A DNA stretch of 64,000 bases from Lachnospiraceae bacterium JLR.KK002 (GCA_036941025.1 JAYMNP010000001.1:4148296-4212295); one strand, 5' to 3'. Shown: positions 48,893 through 58,926, counted from the first letter of the stretch. Notes: generated from the sequence alone by a model not told the origin. Made by a program: numbers and translations.

Positions 48893-51367
48893 ATGGCAGA
48901 ACGGATTTATATGAATGATGGCTGGAGATTTACAGAACATTTCAGTGAAAAACTCACGGAGGCAGGATTTGATGACAGTGCACTGGAAATCGTGCGTTTG
49001 CCTCATACCTGCCGGGAAGTGCCTTTTCACTATTTTGACGAGGAAATTTATCAGATGGTAAGCGGTTACCGCAGGGTACTTTCTGTTCCGGAAAGCTGGA
49101 AAGGAAAGAGGGTGCTGCTGACACTGGAAGGGGCTGCCCATGAGAGCGAAGTATTTCTGAACGGAAAAAAAGTGGGGGAACACCGCTGCGGTTACACAGC
49201 ATTTACCCTGGATGTAAGTAAAAGTCTGAATTACGGAGCAGAAAATGTACTGGCAGTCAAAGTGGACAGCCGGGAAACATTGAATATTCCGCCCTTTGGC
49301 TATGTGGTGGATTATATGACTTACGGAGGGATTTACCGGGAAGTGTATCTGGATATTAAAAATCAGAATTATCTGAAAGACGTATTTGTACACAGTCAGG
49401 TGGAAACCGGGGCGCAGCCTGAAGTACGGGCCATAACGGAGCTGGCTTTCCGTCAGGAGGCGGAAGGATGCCGTATCCGCCAGTTTATCCGGAGAAAACC
49501 CGGAAATCCGAAGATAGATACGGAAAAAAAGCGTTCTGTATATGCGAAAGCTGAGGGAGAATACCGGAGGATTCTGGAACAGGAAGTAAGAGGAAAGAAA
49601 TGGCACACGGAATTTCCGGTAGAAGGGGTGGAACTCTGGGATATTAACCATCCTGTTCTTTATGAAATCCGGACAGAACTGGTAAAAGACGGAGAAATTC
49701 TTGACGAATATGTGGTTACATACGGATTCCGGAAAGCAGAGTTCCGGGCAGACGGATTTTATCTGAACGACAGAAAACAGAAACTGCGGGGGCTGAACCG
49801 TCATCAGAGTTATCCCTATGTGGGCTATGCCATGCCCCGGTCCATGCAGGAAATGGATGCGGATATTCTGAAATGGGAACTGGGACTGAATGCGGTGCGT
49901 ACTTCTCACTATCCCCAGTCCCATTATTTTCTGAATCGCTGCGACGAGCTGGGACTTCTGGTTTTTACCGAGATGCCGGGATGGCAGTATATTGGCGATG
50001 AAGACTGGCAGAACCAGGCGCTGAAAAATGTGCGGGATATGGTAAGGCAATACCGGAATCATACGTCTGTTGTACTCTGGGGCGTCCGCATCAATGAATC
50101 TCAGGATAATGACAGTTTTTACCGGAGAACCAATGCGGCGGCCCGCAAACTGGACCCATGGAGGCCCACCGGCGGCGTGCGGTTCCATAAAAAGAGCAGT
50201 CTGCTGGAAGATGTATATACTTACAATGATTTTTCCCATGACGGAACCACCGAAGGATGTGAAAAGAAATCAGCGGTTACGCCGGATTTGTCAAAAGCCT
50301 ATCTTATTTCTGAATATAACGGGCATATGTATCCCACGAAATCTTCTGACTGCGAAGAGCACAGAACCGAACATGCCATCCGGCATGGGGCGGTGCTGAA
50401 TGCAGTTGCAGGCCAGAAAGATATTGCAGGCAGTTTTGGCTGGTGTATGTTCGATTACAATACCCACAGGGATTTTGGAAGCGGAGACCGCATCTGTTAC
50501 CACGGTGTTATGGATATGTTCCGCAATCCCAAAATTGCGGCGGATATTTATGCCTGCCAGCAGGAGCATACCCCGGTGCTGTCCATAAGTTCTTCCATGG
50601 ACATTGGGGAACATCCGGGATGCAACCGGGGAAATATCTGGATTTTTACCAACGCAGACAGTGTGCGCATGTACAAAAATGACCGTTTTATCAAAAGATA
50701 TACCAGGAAAGATTCTCCTTATAAAAATCTGAAGCATGGTCCCATTCTGATAGATGATTTTATTGGTTCTGTGATGGAAGAACAGGAACATTTCCGTCCG
50801 GCTCAGGCCAAAGCACTGAAAGACGCATTAAACGCAGTTGCCCGGTATGGCCTGACCCATCTGCCCAAATCCGTTTATCTGACAGCGGCAAAGCTGCTGG
50901 CCTGGTACCATATGAAACCGGATCAGATTGTAGAACTCTACAACCGTTATGTGGGAGACTGGGGCGGCACTTCCACAGAATACCGTTTTGAAGCAGTAAA
51001 AAACGGCAAGGTGGTGAAAACCGTTATCAGGAAGCCCATGACCTCGGTTCATCTGGAAGCAAAAGCGGATCACAGAACTCTGCTGGAAGGGCAGACCTAT
51101 GATGTGGCGGCAGTGAGAATCCGGGCGCTGGATGAGAATGGAAATCTTCTGAGCTTCTTTCACCAGCCGGTGCAGCTGGAAGTACAGGGAAATGCAGAAC
51201 TTATCGGGCCACGCGTGATTTCCCTGCAGGGAGGCATGGGCGGAACTTATGTGAAAACTGCCGGGACTCCGGGAAAAGCGGTGTTGAAAATAAAGACTGC
51301 GCAGGCGGAAGAAGTGAATCTCATCTTTGAAATAAAAATTTCTGAGAAAGACAGGAGGAAATTATGA
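48893..51367 (+). CDS. GH2 beta-galactosidase-type glycosidase
   Basis: 824 aa from ATG 48893 (AAAGGAG before it). Jelly-roll domain (HESEVFLNGKKVGEHRCGYT), immunoglobulin-like domain, TIM barrel with acid/base Glu in WGVRINESQ and nucleophile Glu in AYLISEYNG, and extra C-terminal domains. No signal peptide, so it is cytosolic and acts on imported sugar. Beta-galactosidase is likeliest; beta-glucuronidase is less likely without the usual NxKG motif. Stop overlaps the transporter start (ATGA). Confidence 0.88.
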   Translation: MAERIYMNDGWRFTEHFSEKLTEAGFDDSALEIVRLPHTCREVPFHYFDEEIYQMVSGYRRVLSVPESWKGKRVLLTLEGAAHESEVFLNGKKVGEHRCGYTAFTLDVSKSLNYGAENVLAVKVDSRETLNIPPFGYVVDYMTYGGIYREVYLDIKNQNYLKDVFVHSQVETGAQPEVRAITELAFRQEAEGCRIRQFIRRKPGNPKIDTEKKRSVYAKAEGEYRRILEQEVRGKKWHTEFPVEGVELWDINHPVLYEIRTELVKDGEILDEYVVTYGFRKAEFRADGFYLNDRKQKLRGLNRHQSYPYVGYAMPRSMQEMDADILKWELGLNAVRTSHYPQSHYFLNRCDELGLLVFTEMPGWQYIGDEDWQNQALKNVRDMVRQYRNHTSVVLWGVRINESQDNDSFYRRTNAAARKLDPWRPTGGVRFHKKSSLLEDVYTYNDFSHDGTTEGCEKKSAVTPDLSKAYLISEYNGHMYPTKSSDCEEHRTEHAIRHGAVLNAVAGQKDIAGSFGWCMFDYNTHRDFGSGDRICYHGVMDMFRNPKIAADIYACQQEHTPVLSISSSMDIGEHPGCNRGNIWIFTNADSVRMYKNDRFIKRYTRKDSPYKNLKHGPILIDDFIGSVMEEQEHFRPAQAKALKDALNAVARYGLTHLPKSVYLTAAKLLAWYHMKPDQIVELYNRYVGDWGGTSTEYRFEAVKNGKVVKTVIRKPMTSVHLEAKADHRTLLEGQTYDVAAVRIRALDENGNLLSFFHQPVQLEVQGNAELIGPRVISLQGGMGGTYVKTAGTPGKAVLKIKTAQAEEVNLIFEIKISEKDRRKL

Positions 51368-52725
51368 AATTAACAGGCAGAGAAAAAGTATCGTATGGTC
51401 TGGGAGCAGTGGGAAAAGATATGGTTTATATGCTTTCAGCCAGCTACGTTTTGTATTATTATCAGGATATTCTGGGAGTCAGTGCCATTGCCATGGGGAT
51501 GATTCTGCTGGCAGCCCGTATCTTCGATGCATTTAACGATCCTGTTATGGGAGTAATTGTGGCCAGAACCAGAACACCATGGGGAAAGTTCCGTCCGTGG
51601 CTGCTGGCCGGAACATTGCTGAATGCAGCAGTGCTGTACCTGATGTTTTCCGCCCCGCCTTCTCTGGAAGGCAGCGGTCTTGTGGCTTATGCGGCAGCTG
51701 CTTATGTGGTGTGGGGTGTGACGTATACCATGATGGACATTCCTTACTGGTCCATGATTCCGGCCTTTACCCGGAGCGGAAAAGAGCGGGAGGGCCTCTC
51801 CACACTGGCCCGTTCCTGCGCCGGCGTGGGTTCTGCGATCATTACGATTATTACCATGCTGTGCGTGCCTTTGCTGGGAAAAGGAAATGAACGTCTGGGA
51901 TTTCAGAGATTTGCGCTGCTCATAGCAGTGTTGTTTGTGATATTTATTTTGATTACCTGTATCAATATCCGGGAAAAATCCACGGTGGATGTGGAATCTC
52001 CGGGCGTGGGCCAGATGTTCCGCGCACTGGTACAGAATGACCAGGCAATGACCGTGGTATTTACCATTGTACTGATAAACTGCTCCATTTATATTACCTC
52101 CAATCTGGTGATTTATTTCTTTAAGTATGATTTTGGCGGCCCCGACTGGAATAGCAGTTACACCCTGTTCAATACGTTTGGAGGAGCCATACAGATTTTG
52201 TCCATGATGCTGTTTTTCCCCCTGCTTCGGAAGCTGCTCAGCGCCATACAGGTGTTTTATATCAGTTTTTTCATGGCTGTTGCCGGATATGCAGTGCTGC
52301 TGATTCTGTCTTTTACCAGCATGTCCAGTGTGTATTTGCTGTTTATTCCGGGATTTTTTATTTTTGCGGCCAATGGTATGCTGTCGGTGCTGACCACCGT
52401 ATTTCTGGCCAACACGGTGGATTACGGGGAATGGAAAAATCACAGAAGAGACGAGAGCGTGATTTTCTCCATGCAGACCTTTGTGGTGAAACTGGCTTCC
52501 GGTGTGGCGGCTCTGATAGCATCAGTCTGCCTGTCAGTCTGCAATCTGAGTAATGATACTTCGCTGGAAACGGAAACGGCCGCGGCTTCTTCCGTGGCGG
52601 GGCTGCGCATGACCATGACAGTAGTTCCCATTGCAGGGCTTTTACTTGCATTGCTGCTGTTTCGGAAAAAGTATATCCTTACGGATGAAAAGATGGAAGA
52701 GATATCCGGGAGGAGCTTATCATGA
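51364..52725 (+). CDS. GPH-family sugar:cation symporter
   Basis: 453 aa, about 12 membrane helices. Start REKVSYGLGAVGKDMVYML, DAFNDPVMGVIVARTRTPWG and WKNHRRDESVIFSMQTFVVK are hallmarks of the MelB/LacS (GPH) group, which imports galactosides with Na+ or H+. Overlaps both neighbours by 4 bases, so it imports the substrate for the two glycosidases. Confidence 0.95.
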   Translation: MKLTGREKVSYGLGAVGKDMVYMLSASYVLYYYQDILGVSAIAMGMILLAARIFDAFNDPVMGVIVARTRTPWGKFRPWLLAGTLLNAAVLYLMFSAPPSLEGSGLVAYAAAAYVVWGVTYTMMDIPYWSMIPAFTRSGKEREGLSTLARSCAGVGSAIITIITMLCVPLLGKGNERLGFQRFALLIAVLFVIFILITCINIREKSTVDVESPGVGQMFRALVQNDQAMTVVFTIVLINCSIYITSNLVIYFFKYDFGGPDWNSSYTLFNTFGGAIQILSMMLFFPLLRKLLSAIQVFYISFFMAVAGYAVLLILSFTSMSSVYLLFIPGFFIFAANGMLSVLTTVFLANTVDYGEWKNHRRDESVIFSMQTFVVKLASGVAALIASVCLSVCNLSNDTSLETETAAASSVAGLRMTMTVVPIAGLLLALLLFRKKYILTDEKMEEISGRSLS

Positions 52726-55109
52726 TACAGAATCTGCATCCGTTTTTTATACTTCATACCCGCCGGACTACTTATTGTTTCCGTGTACTGGAAACAGGAC
52801 ATCTGGAACATCTTTATTATGGCAGAAAAATCACCCTGCCCAAAGGGGAATCAGCGGCTGCCCTGACTGAAAAACATGTATTTGCGCCGGGCAATACCAA
52901 TATATACGACAGGGAACACGGAGAGTTTTCTCTGGAGGATATATGTCTGGAAATGTCTTCATATGGAAAAGGAGATATTCGGGAACCTTTTCTGGAAGTG
53001 GTGCATGAGGACGGCAGCAGCACGTCGGATTTTCTTTTTGAAAAAGGGGAGATTACCAGGGGAAAAGAAGAATTCTGTACATTGCCCGGTTCCTGCGGCA
53101 GGCCGGAGCAGGTGGAACATCTGTGCCTGACGTTAAAAGACAGGCAGTATGATGTAAGGCTGGAACTGCATTATTATGTATTTCCGGACTGTGATGTGAT
53201 TACCCGCAGCGCCCGGCTGATTAATGACAGTAAAGCCAGGATAAAGCTGAAGCGCCTTTTGAGCGTCCAGGTTGATTTTGACGGCGCAGACTATGTTATT
53301 ACCGGATTTCATGGGGCCTGGGCCAGAGAAATGAAGCGGACGGATACCAGAGTGACAGCAGGAAAGTATGTAAATGATTCCTGTACCGGAACTTCTTCCA
53401 GCCGGGCCAATCCTTTTGTCATGATAAGCCGGGAAGAAACAGGTGAGGACTTCGGAGACTGCTATGGATTTAATCTGATTTACAGCGGGAATCACTATGA
53501 GGCAGTGGAAGTAAGCGGATATGGGAAAACAAGGTTTGTGGCAGGTATCAATCCACGGTTCTTTTGTTATGTGCTGGAACCGGGACAGGAATTTGAAGCG
53601 CCGGAGGCAGTGATGACTTATTCCCACGAAGGATATAACGGAATGAGCCGGAATATGCATCAGTTTGTGCGGGAACATATCGTACGGGGCGAGTGGAAGC
53701 ACAAAATCCGCCCGGTGCTGCTGAACAGCTGGGAAGCCGCTTATTTCGACATTAACGAGAGAAAACTGCTGCGGCTGGCAAAAGCCGGAAAAGAGGCGGG
53801 CATTGAGCTGTTTGTCATGGATGACGGATGGTTTGGAAACCGGAATGACGATACCAGTTCTCTGGGAGACTGGCAGGTCAATAAGAAAAAGCTGCCCGGC
53901 GGACTGGAAGGTATCAGCAGGAAGATAAGGGCTATGGGGCTTGGATTCGGTATCTGGGCAGAGCCGGAAATGGTCAGTGTGGACAGCAATCTGTACAGGG
54001 CACATCCGGAATGGGTGCTGCAGATTCCGGGAAAACCCCATGCGGAAGGCCGGAATCAGAGGATTCTGGATTTGACCCGGAGGGAGGTACAGGATTATAT
54101 CATAGAGGAGATGAGCAGGACATTTTCTTCCGGAGAGATTTCCTATGTGAAATGGGATATGAACCGGACGTTTACAGATTACTTTTCCGGCAGTCTGGAG
54201 GCAGAACGACAGGGAGAAGTGGCTCACCGTTATGTACTGGGGCTGTATCGCTGTATGAAAATTCTCACAGAACGGTTTCCCCATATTCTGTTTGAAGGCT
54301 GCAGCGCCGGAGGAAATCGGTTTGATTTGGGAATCCTGTGTTATTTTCCCCAGATTTGGGCCAGTGACGACACAGACGCTCTCTGCCGGGCGGAAATTCA
54401 GACCGGGTACAGTTATGGTTATCCAATGTCTGTAATCAGCGCTCATGTTTCTGCCTGTCCCAATCATCAGACATTGCGCAGCACGCCTCTGGAGACACGG
54501 TTTCATGTGGCCTGTTTTGGGCTCTGCGGCTATGAATGTAATTTCTGCGATATGAAAAAGGAAGAACTGGACGCGGTGAAAGCACAGATTGCACTGTATA
54601 AAGAGTGGCGGGAGGTACTTCAAACAGGTAATTTCTACCGGGGAAGGACTTTTACAGGCAAATCGTCAACCGGAAGCTGTCTGAGCCAGGACACCGGAAA
54701 TATCATGGAATGGACCTGCGTGTCTCAGGATCAGACGAAAGCGGTGGGATTTCTCATGCAGAAACTGGCGTTTCCCAATACTCAGTCTGCGTATTATCGG
54801 GCCAGCGGGCTGGCGCCGGAACTGCGCTATCACTTCTATAACCGAAAACTGAAATATGACATCAGAGAGTTTGGAGATCTGGTTAATACGGTTGCGCCTC
54901 TGCACATCCGCCAGGATTCTATGCTGCACAGTCTGGCAGCAAAATTCGTCCGTCTGGAGGGAGAAACAGAAGACTGTAATGCATATGGAGATACACTGAT
55001 GTACAGCGGCGTAAAGCTGAAACAGGGCTTCAGCGGCAACGGGTATAACGAAGAAGTACGCCACTTCCCGGATTTTGCTTCCCGCATTTACTTTATGGAA
55101 AGTTTCTGA
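52722..55109 (+). CDS. GH36 alpha-galactosidase
   Basis: 795 aa. N-terminal beta domain, TIM barrel with LFVMDDGWFGNRNDD, nucleophile Asp in YVKWDMNRTFTD, acid/base Asp in WASDDTDALCRAEIQ, and a GCSAGGNRFDLGIL loop, all classic for clan GH-D family 36. Cytosolic. Removes terminal alpha-galactose from raffinose, stachyose or melibiose. Last gene of the operon. Confidence 0.96.
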   Translation: MIQNLHPFFILHTRRTTYCFRVLETGHLEHLYYGRKITLPKGESAAALTEKHVFAPGNTNIYDREHGEFSLEDICLEMSSYGKGDIREPFLEVVHEDGSSTSDFLFEKGEITRGKEEFCTLPGSCGRPEQVEHLCLTLKDRQYDVRLELHYYVFPDCDVITRSARLINDSKARIKLKRLLSVQVDFDGADYVITGFHGAWAREMKRTDTRVTAGKYVNDSCTGTSSSRANPFVMISREETGEDFGDCYGFNLIYSGNHYEAVEVSGYGKTRFVAGINPRFFCYVLEPGQEFEAPEAVMTYSHEGYNGMSRNMHQFVREHIVRGEWKHKIRPVLLNSWEAAYFDINERKLLRLAKAGKEAGIELFVMDDGWFGNRNDDTSSLGDWQVNKKKLPGGLEGISRKIRAMGLGFGIWAEPEMVSVDSNLYRAHPEWVLQIPGKPHAEGRNQRILDLTRREVQDYIIEEMSRTFSSGEISYVKWDMNRTFTDYFSGSLEAERQGEVAHRYVLGLYRCMKILTERFPHILFEGCSAGGNRFDLGILCYFPQIWASDDTDALCRAEIQTGYSYGYPMSVISAHVSACPNHQTLRSTPLETRFHVACFGLCGYECNFCDMKKEELDAVKAQIALYKEWREVLQTGNFYRGRTFTGKSSTGSCLSQDTGNIMEWTCVSQDQTKAVGFLMQKLAFPNTQSAYYRASGLAPELRYHFYNRKLKYDIREFGDLVNTVAPLHIRQDSMLHSLAAKFVRLEGETEDCNAYGDTLMYSGVKLKQGFSGNGYNEEVRHFPDFASRIYFMESF

Positions 55110-55115
55110 CTGCAG

Positions 55116-55181
55116 ATTTCGGAATATACTGCCGGAAATTTCGGAATATACTGCCGGAAATTTCGGATAACACTTCCGTAA
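55116..55181. repeat. 22-bp tandem repeat, three units
   Basis: Unit ATTTCGGAATATACTGCCGG (plus AA) at 55116 and 55138 exactly, third unit diverged (55160), then TTCCGTAAATACGGAA. Sits between two convergent genes. Confidence 0.9.
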
Positions 55182-55190
55182 ATACGGAAA

Positions 55191-56471
55191 TTATGGGATT
55201 GGGATTAATATTTTCAGAGTAAACCGGCCGTTTTCGTATCTGGTAATCAGCTCTCCTCCGTATTTTTCCGTTGCTTTCTGCATATTGGAGATGCCGAAAC
55301 CATGGAGAAATCTGTCCTGTTTCGCAGTGGAGGCCGCTCTGTCTTTCTTTATACAACTGTTTTCCAGCAGGACGAAAAAGAAATTCTGTACCCGTCCTGC
55401 TTTCATCAGAATGGCTCCCTGCCCTTTAGGGAGCTTTTCGCTTGCCTCAATGGCGTTGTCCAGGCTGTTGCCGAAAATCGTGCTGATATCCAGCGGCTCT
55501 ATAAAGTCCATACCGTTCAAATCGGCGGCAACGGAGAATTCCAGATGCTTTTCTCTGGCAAGCCGGGATTTTTCCTTCAGGATAATATCTAAAATTTCAT
55601 TGCCCGTATGGACATAGTCTTCATATAGTTCCAGTTCCCGCTGTAATTTTTCCACCATTTGCGAAGTATTCGCCGGCGGGTCAGACCGTTCCAGTACCAG
55701 CAGATGATTTTTCATATCGTGGCAGATGGACTGCACCCGTTCTTCGTCATCCAGCCGCTCCCGGTAGTATGCCTGTTTCATCTCCAGTTCCTGTGCATGG
55801 TAAGCGGTTCGGACAGAAGTACAGATATAAGAACTCAGGTACAGACAGCCAAAACCGGAAAATATGGACGCCCCGCAGATTGGGTAAACAATCAGCGGAT
55901 TTTCCGGCATAAAATAGATAATGATAAAGATTGCAATAAAGGGAGCCAGCATCAGGACGTCAACCATAAGCCACATATTTACGGTCAGGTCAGAAGTAAT
56001 CTGCTGCAGATATTTTTTCAGAATCTGCCACGCGAAAAGCCAGAATAAAAGCCTGAGCAGCAGAGACAACGTATAAAAGGCTGTGCTGAGACAAAACAGC
56101 TCCCTGGTCCATCCCGATGATTCCGGAGAAGCTCCGGTTACCAGGAAAAAACATCTGCTCCCAATATCATGCATAAGATAATTTACTGCAATCAGGGAGG
56201 GATAAAAGACCAGCACGGAAGTTATTTTCTTTGTCCGGTGTCCCTGATGAAAAATAGAAATATATACAATCATTCCCAGTAAGGTTCCCAGAAGATTGGG
56301 AAGATCGTTGGAATAAATTACCATGGTGGCCAGTATGCTGCATACAAAAAACGCGGCCAGGCGCAGGGGAAAACGTCTGCGCAGCGGCAAAAATGCGTGA
56401 ATCATCCGGAAAAATACGAATACATAGCCCCATTCCAGGAAAAAAGAACAGATTTCCAAACATCGAATCAT
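55191..56471 (-). CDS. GHKL-type (AgrC-like) sensor histidine kinase
   Basis: 426 aa. GGAGGAG before the ATG at 56471. Six or so membrane helices (1-215), a coiled linker, the phospho-acceptor region QSICHDMKNHLLVL, and an ATPase domain with NSLDNAIEAS and HGFGISNM. Resembles quorum or peptide sensors (AgrC/ComD class). No response regulator is adjacent, so its partner must be elsewhere. It follows the ABC-type genes on the same strand. Confidence 0.92.
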   Translation of the reverse strand: MIRCLEICSFFLEWGYVFVFFRMIHAFLPLRRRFPLRLAAFFVCSILATMVIYSNDLPNLLGTLLGMIVYISIFHQGHRTKKITSVLVFYPSLIAVNYLMHDIGSRCFFLVTGASPESSGWTRELFCLSTAFYTLSLLLRLLFWLFAWQILKKYLQQITSDLTVNMWLMVDVLMLAPFIAIFIIIYFMPENPLIVYPICGASIFSGFGCLYLSSYICTSVRTAYHAQELEMKQAYYRERLDDEERVQSICHDMKNHLLVLERSDPPANTSQMVEKLQRELELYEDYVHTGNEILDIILKEKSRLAREKHLEFSVAADLNGMDFIEPLDISTIFGNSLDNAIEASEKLPKGQGAILMKAGRVQNFFFVLLENSCIKKDRAASTAKQDRFLHGFGISNMQKATEKYGGELITRYENGRFTLKILIPIP

Positions 56472-56562
56472 AACAACTCTCCTCCGGCAGTATGAAAAGT
56501 CAGCAATGATGCGTAGCTCGCGGAGAGGAAATTTATTGCCAGGCAATCCGCTCGCGCGCGGA

Positions 56563-56587
56563 GAATGCGCAGTGCGCATTCTTTTTT
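56563..56587 (+). terminator. Hairpin with T-run on plus strand
   Basis: GAATGCGC and GCGCATTC around AGT, then TTTTTT. The T-run reads on the plus strand although both flanking genes are on the minus strand. Confidence 0.6.
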
Positions 56588-56612
56588 ATTATATAAAAAT
56601 ATTTACCGGAAA

Positions 56613-57302
56613 TCAAGATTCCCTGTTATCCCTGCAGCAGGCCGATGCCCGGCTGTAGGAAAAAACAGAAAGGAAGCAGAAGGTCAGAGGCCGGAAACAT
56701 CCGGTCAGATTCTGATAATAATTAATCAGAACGGGGCATTCCCGGTACCGGAAAATGGTTTCAAGCTGTGTGCCCATGGTTTCCCATAAGGTTCCCCAGC
56801 CTTCCAGATCTGACCATGCACCGGGCAGCAGCCATCGGGGAAAATCCGCCGCTTCGGCAAACAACTCCATTTTTATAAATCCCAGGAACAACAGCAGGCA
56901 GATTCCATAAAGCCATGGGCTTTGAACAGAGGGAGGGGACTTTTTGAATTTTGCAAAAAAGAACAGCATTATACCGGTAAAAAACAGAAACGATATGATA
57001 TAAACCATCCATTTCAGCAGGTTTATATCAACTGTTTCATTATAGTACGGAACAGGAAATTCTGTTTCGTGAGACGCCGGGACTTTTCGGCTGCCGGATG
57101 TCACGATAAAAAGCCCTTCTTTGTCCGCGGTAAAGATGTTCCGGTATGTGTCCCGTCTTCTGTATGCTTCTGCCAGCGTCCGGCCGGAGACGGAATCCTG
57201 CTCAAACAGGTATATCACAGCTTCTTCCCGGCTGTCCAGTTCCCGAAAGTGAATGTGAAATTGCAGAAAACTCAAAAGGAACAGAGCTGCGGACAGAAAC
57301 AT
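56613..57302 (-). CDS. Membrane protein in ABC-type operon, unknown
   Basis: 229 aa. An N-terminal hydrophobic segment (MFLSAALFLLSFLQF), an outside domain of about 70 residues (EEAVIYLFEQDSVSGRTLAE), then two close membrane helices (LLKWMVYIISFLFFTGIMLF, LYGICLLLFLGFIKM) and a further outside part. No family recognised. Last gene of the transport-like operon, 29 bases after the adaptor; a weak ribosome site. Confidence 0.7.
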   Translation of the reverse strand: MFLSAALFLLSFLQFHIHFRELDSREEAVIYLFEQDSVSGRTLAEAYRRRDTYRNIFTADKEGLFIVTSGSRKVPASHETEFPVPYYNETVDINLLKWMVYIISFLFFTGIMLFFFAKFKKSPPSVQSPWLYGICLLLFLGFIKMELFAEAADFPRWLLPGAWSDLEGWGTLWETMGTQLETIFRYRECPVLINYYQNLTGCFRPLTFCFLSVFSYSRASACCRDNRES

Positions 57303-57331
57303 ACCAAGATGGGGAAAAAAGTTGTCTTTGG

Positions 57332-58921
57332 TCAGTCTTCGATGATTCGTATGCGGTCACCTTCCTTTATGGCTTTGCTGGCGGTTACAATGATCTGGTC
57401 TGTGGGAGAAAGGCCTTCCACTGCCGCATACTCGCTGTTTTTTTCCAGAACAGTGACAGGAACGTATTCGGCGGTGGAACAAAGGCCCAAAATGGTGGGG
57501 GATTCTGTGACTTTTATGACAAAATCCCCGGATTCCCGGCTGTGCAGGGCCGACAGGGGGACGCAGCAGGGCCAGATTCTGCTTTCTCCCGTCAAATCCA
57601 GAACTGCTTCTCCGGAACGGGATATTTCCTGACCATCCAAATCAGCAGTAATACGGCAGGCGCCGCCTTCCTCCTGTGAGACGCCGGTGATTTTCACGGA
57701 CTTTTCAGGTATGCCGCCATCCTGCATACGGAGAATGCCCTCCATGTTTTCTTCCAGGAGGGGAATTCCGGTATCATTGAGGCTGCTTTCGGATGAACTG
57801 TTCTGGTATGACATATCTTCCTCTGAAACAGCTTCATTCAGTGTGCCTTCAAACCGGAAGGACTGGCTGAAATCTCCGAGGATAATCGCCGGCTCCGGGG
57901 AAGTAATACTTCCGGTGGAAATGCTGCATTCCAGAATCTGTCCGTCGTATTGGGCATAAACGCTGCCTTCTGCCTGACTCAGTTCCTTTAATTCCTGCAG
58001 GGTACGATTCTGGTTTTCCAGGTCTGCCTGCAGCAGGTCGGCAGTGTGGTCTTCCGTCAGCGGAAGGCTGGCGTCTTCTATCTGACGGGCGGCTGCTTTC
58101 AGAGATTTGTTCCGGGCAGCCACAGCTTCTTCGCAGCATTTCTGTTTTTCACGGCAGATGTCCTCCAGTTCTTCCCGTTTCCTGTTCCAGGCCTCCAGGG
58201 GACTTTCCGTTTCTGCCGGATTGTTTTCCTGTGAATCCGGGCTGTCTTCTGCCGGGCTGTTTTCCTGTGAATCCGGACTGCTTTCTGCCGGGCTGTTTTC
58301 CTGTGAATCCGAGCTGTTTTCCTGTGAATTCAGGGTATCTGCTTTCGGAGCTGATTTCTGCGAATTCAGCGTTTCCTCCGGCTTCTGGCTTTCGTGCAGG
58401 GCCAGCTCATTTTGAGCCTGTTCCAGTTCAAGATAAGCGGCGGTGACAGCGGCCTCGGATTCTGCTGCAGTATCATCGTAATCCTCCTGTGCCCGGTTTA
58501 AATCGAGTTCATGCTGACGGGTCTGGCTGTTTTGGGATGATTTCAGATCTGCGATTTGCAGCTTCAGTTTTTCCATTTCCTGTTCGGTCTTTCGGATATT
58601 GTCCTGCAGGTCTTTGGGGTCTGCGGAGAACAGCAGGTCTCCCTTTGCAACAATGTCGTTTTTCTGTACCTGTACCTGTCCGATTCTGAGATTTTCCGGG
58701 CAGTAAACAGCGTATTGATTTTCAGGAACAACGCGTCCCTGGATTTCCAGCGGGTATTGCAGTTTCATGGTTTCCGGGGAGGTTATCTGAACCTGGGGAA
58801 TCATAAAGGAATCCGCAGCTCTGGATATGACAGTCATCACTGCCATTCCCACAAGAAAAACAGAGATGGCGTGAAACTGCCGGTTCCGGAAAAATATTCT
58901 GTTTAATGGTTTCCATTTCAT
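57332..58921 (-). CDS. HlyD-like membrane-fusion adaptor with repeat insert
   Basis: 529 aa. N-terminal anchor (AISVFLVGMAVMTVISRAAD), lipoyl-like half (VYCPENLRIGQVQVQKNDIV, AKGDLLFSADPKDLQ), a coiled-coil hairpin, the second half (GSVYAQYDGQILECSISTGS) and C-terminal beta domains (IKEGDRIRIIED). The hairpin tip carries three 12-residue repeats around DSQENSPAE. Adaptors of this type normally join exporters; here it sits with importer-type permeases. Confidence 0.85.
   Translation of the reverse strand: MKWKPLNRIFFRNRQFHAISVFLVGMAVMTVISRAADSFMIPQVQITSPETMKLQYPLEIQGRVVPENQYAVYCPENLRIGQVQVQKNDIVAKGDLLFSADPKDLQDNIRKTEQEMEKLKLQIADLKSSQNSQTRQHELDLNRAQEDYDDTAAESEAAVTAAYLELEQAQNELALHESQKPEETLNSQKSAPKADTLNSQENSSDSQENSPAESSPDSQENSPAEDSPDSQENNPAETESPLEAWNRKREELEDICREKQKCCEEAVAARNKSLKAAARQIEDASLPLTEDHTADLLQADLENQNRTLQELKELSQAEGSVYAQYDGQILECSISTGSITSPEPAIILGDFSQSFRFEGTLNEAVSEEDMSYQNSSSESSLNDTGIPLLEENMEGILRMQDGGIPEKSVKITGVSQEEGGACRITADLDGQEISRSGEAVLDLTGESRIWPCCVPLSALHSRESGDFVIKVTESPTILGLCSTAEYVPVTVLEKNSEYAAVEGLSPTDQIIVTASKAIKEGDRIRIIED
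58212..58322 (-). repeat. 36-bp in-frame tandem repeats in the adaptor gene
   Basis: Three units coding S-[SP]-DSQEN-[SN]-PAE-x, with plus-strand TTTTCCTGTGAATCCG in each, plus a partial unit. Probably length-variable. Confidence 0.8.
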
Positions 58922-58926
58922 GTCGT

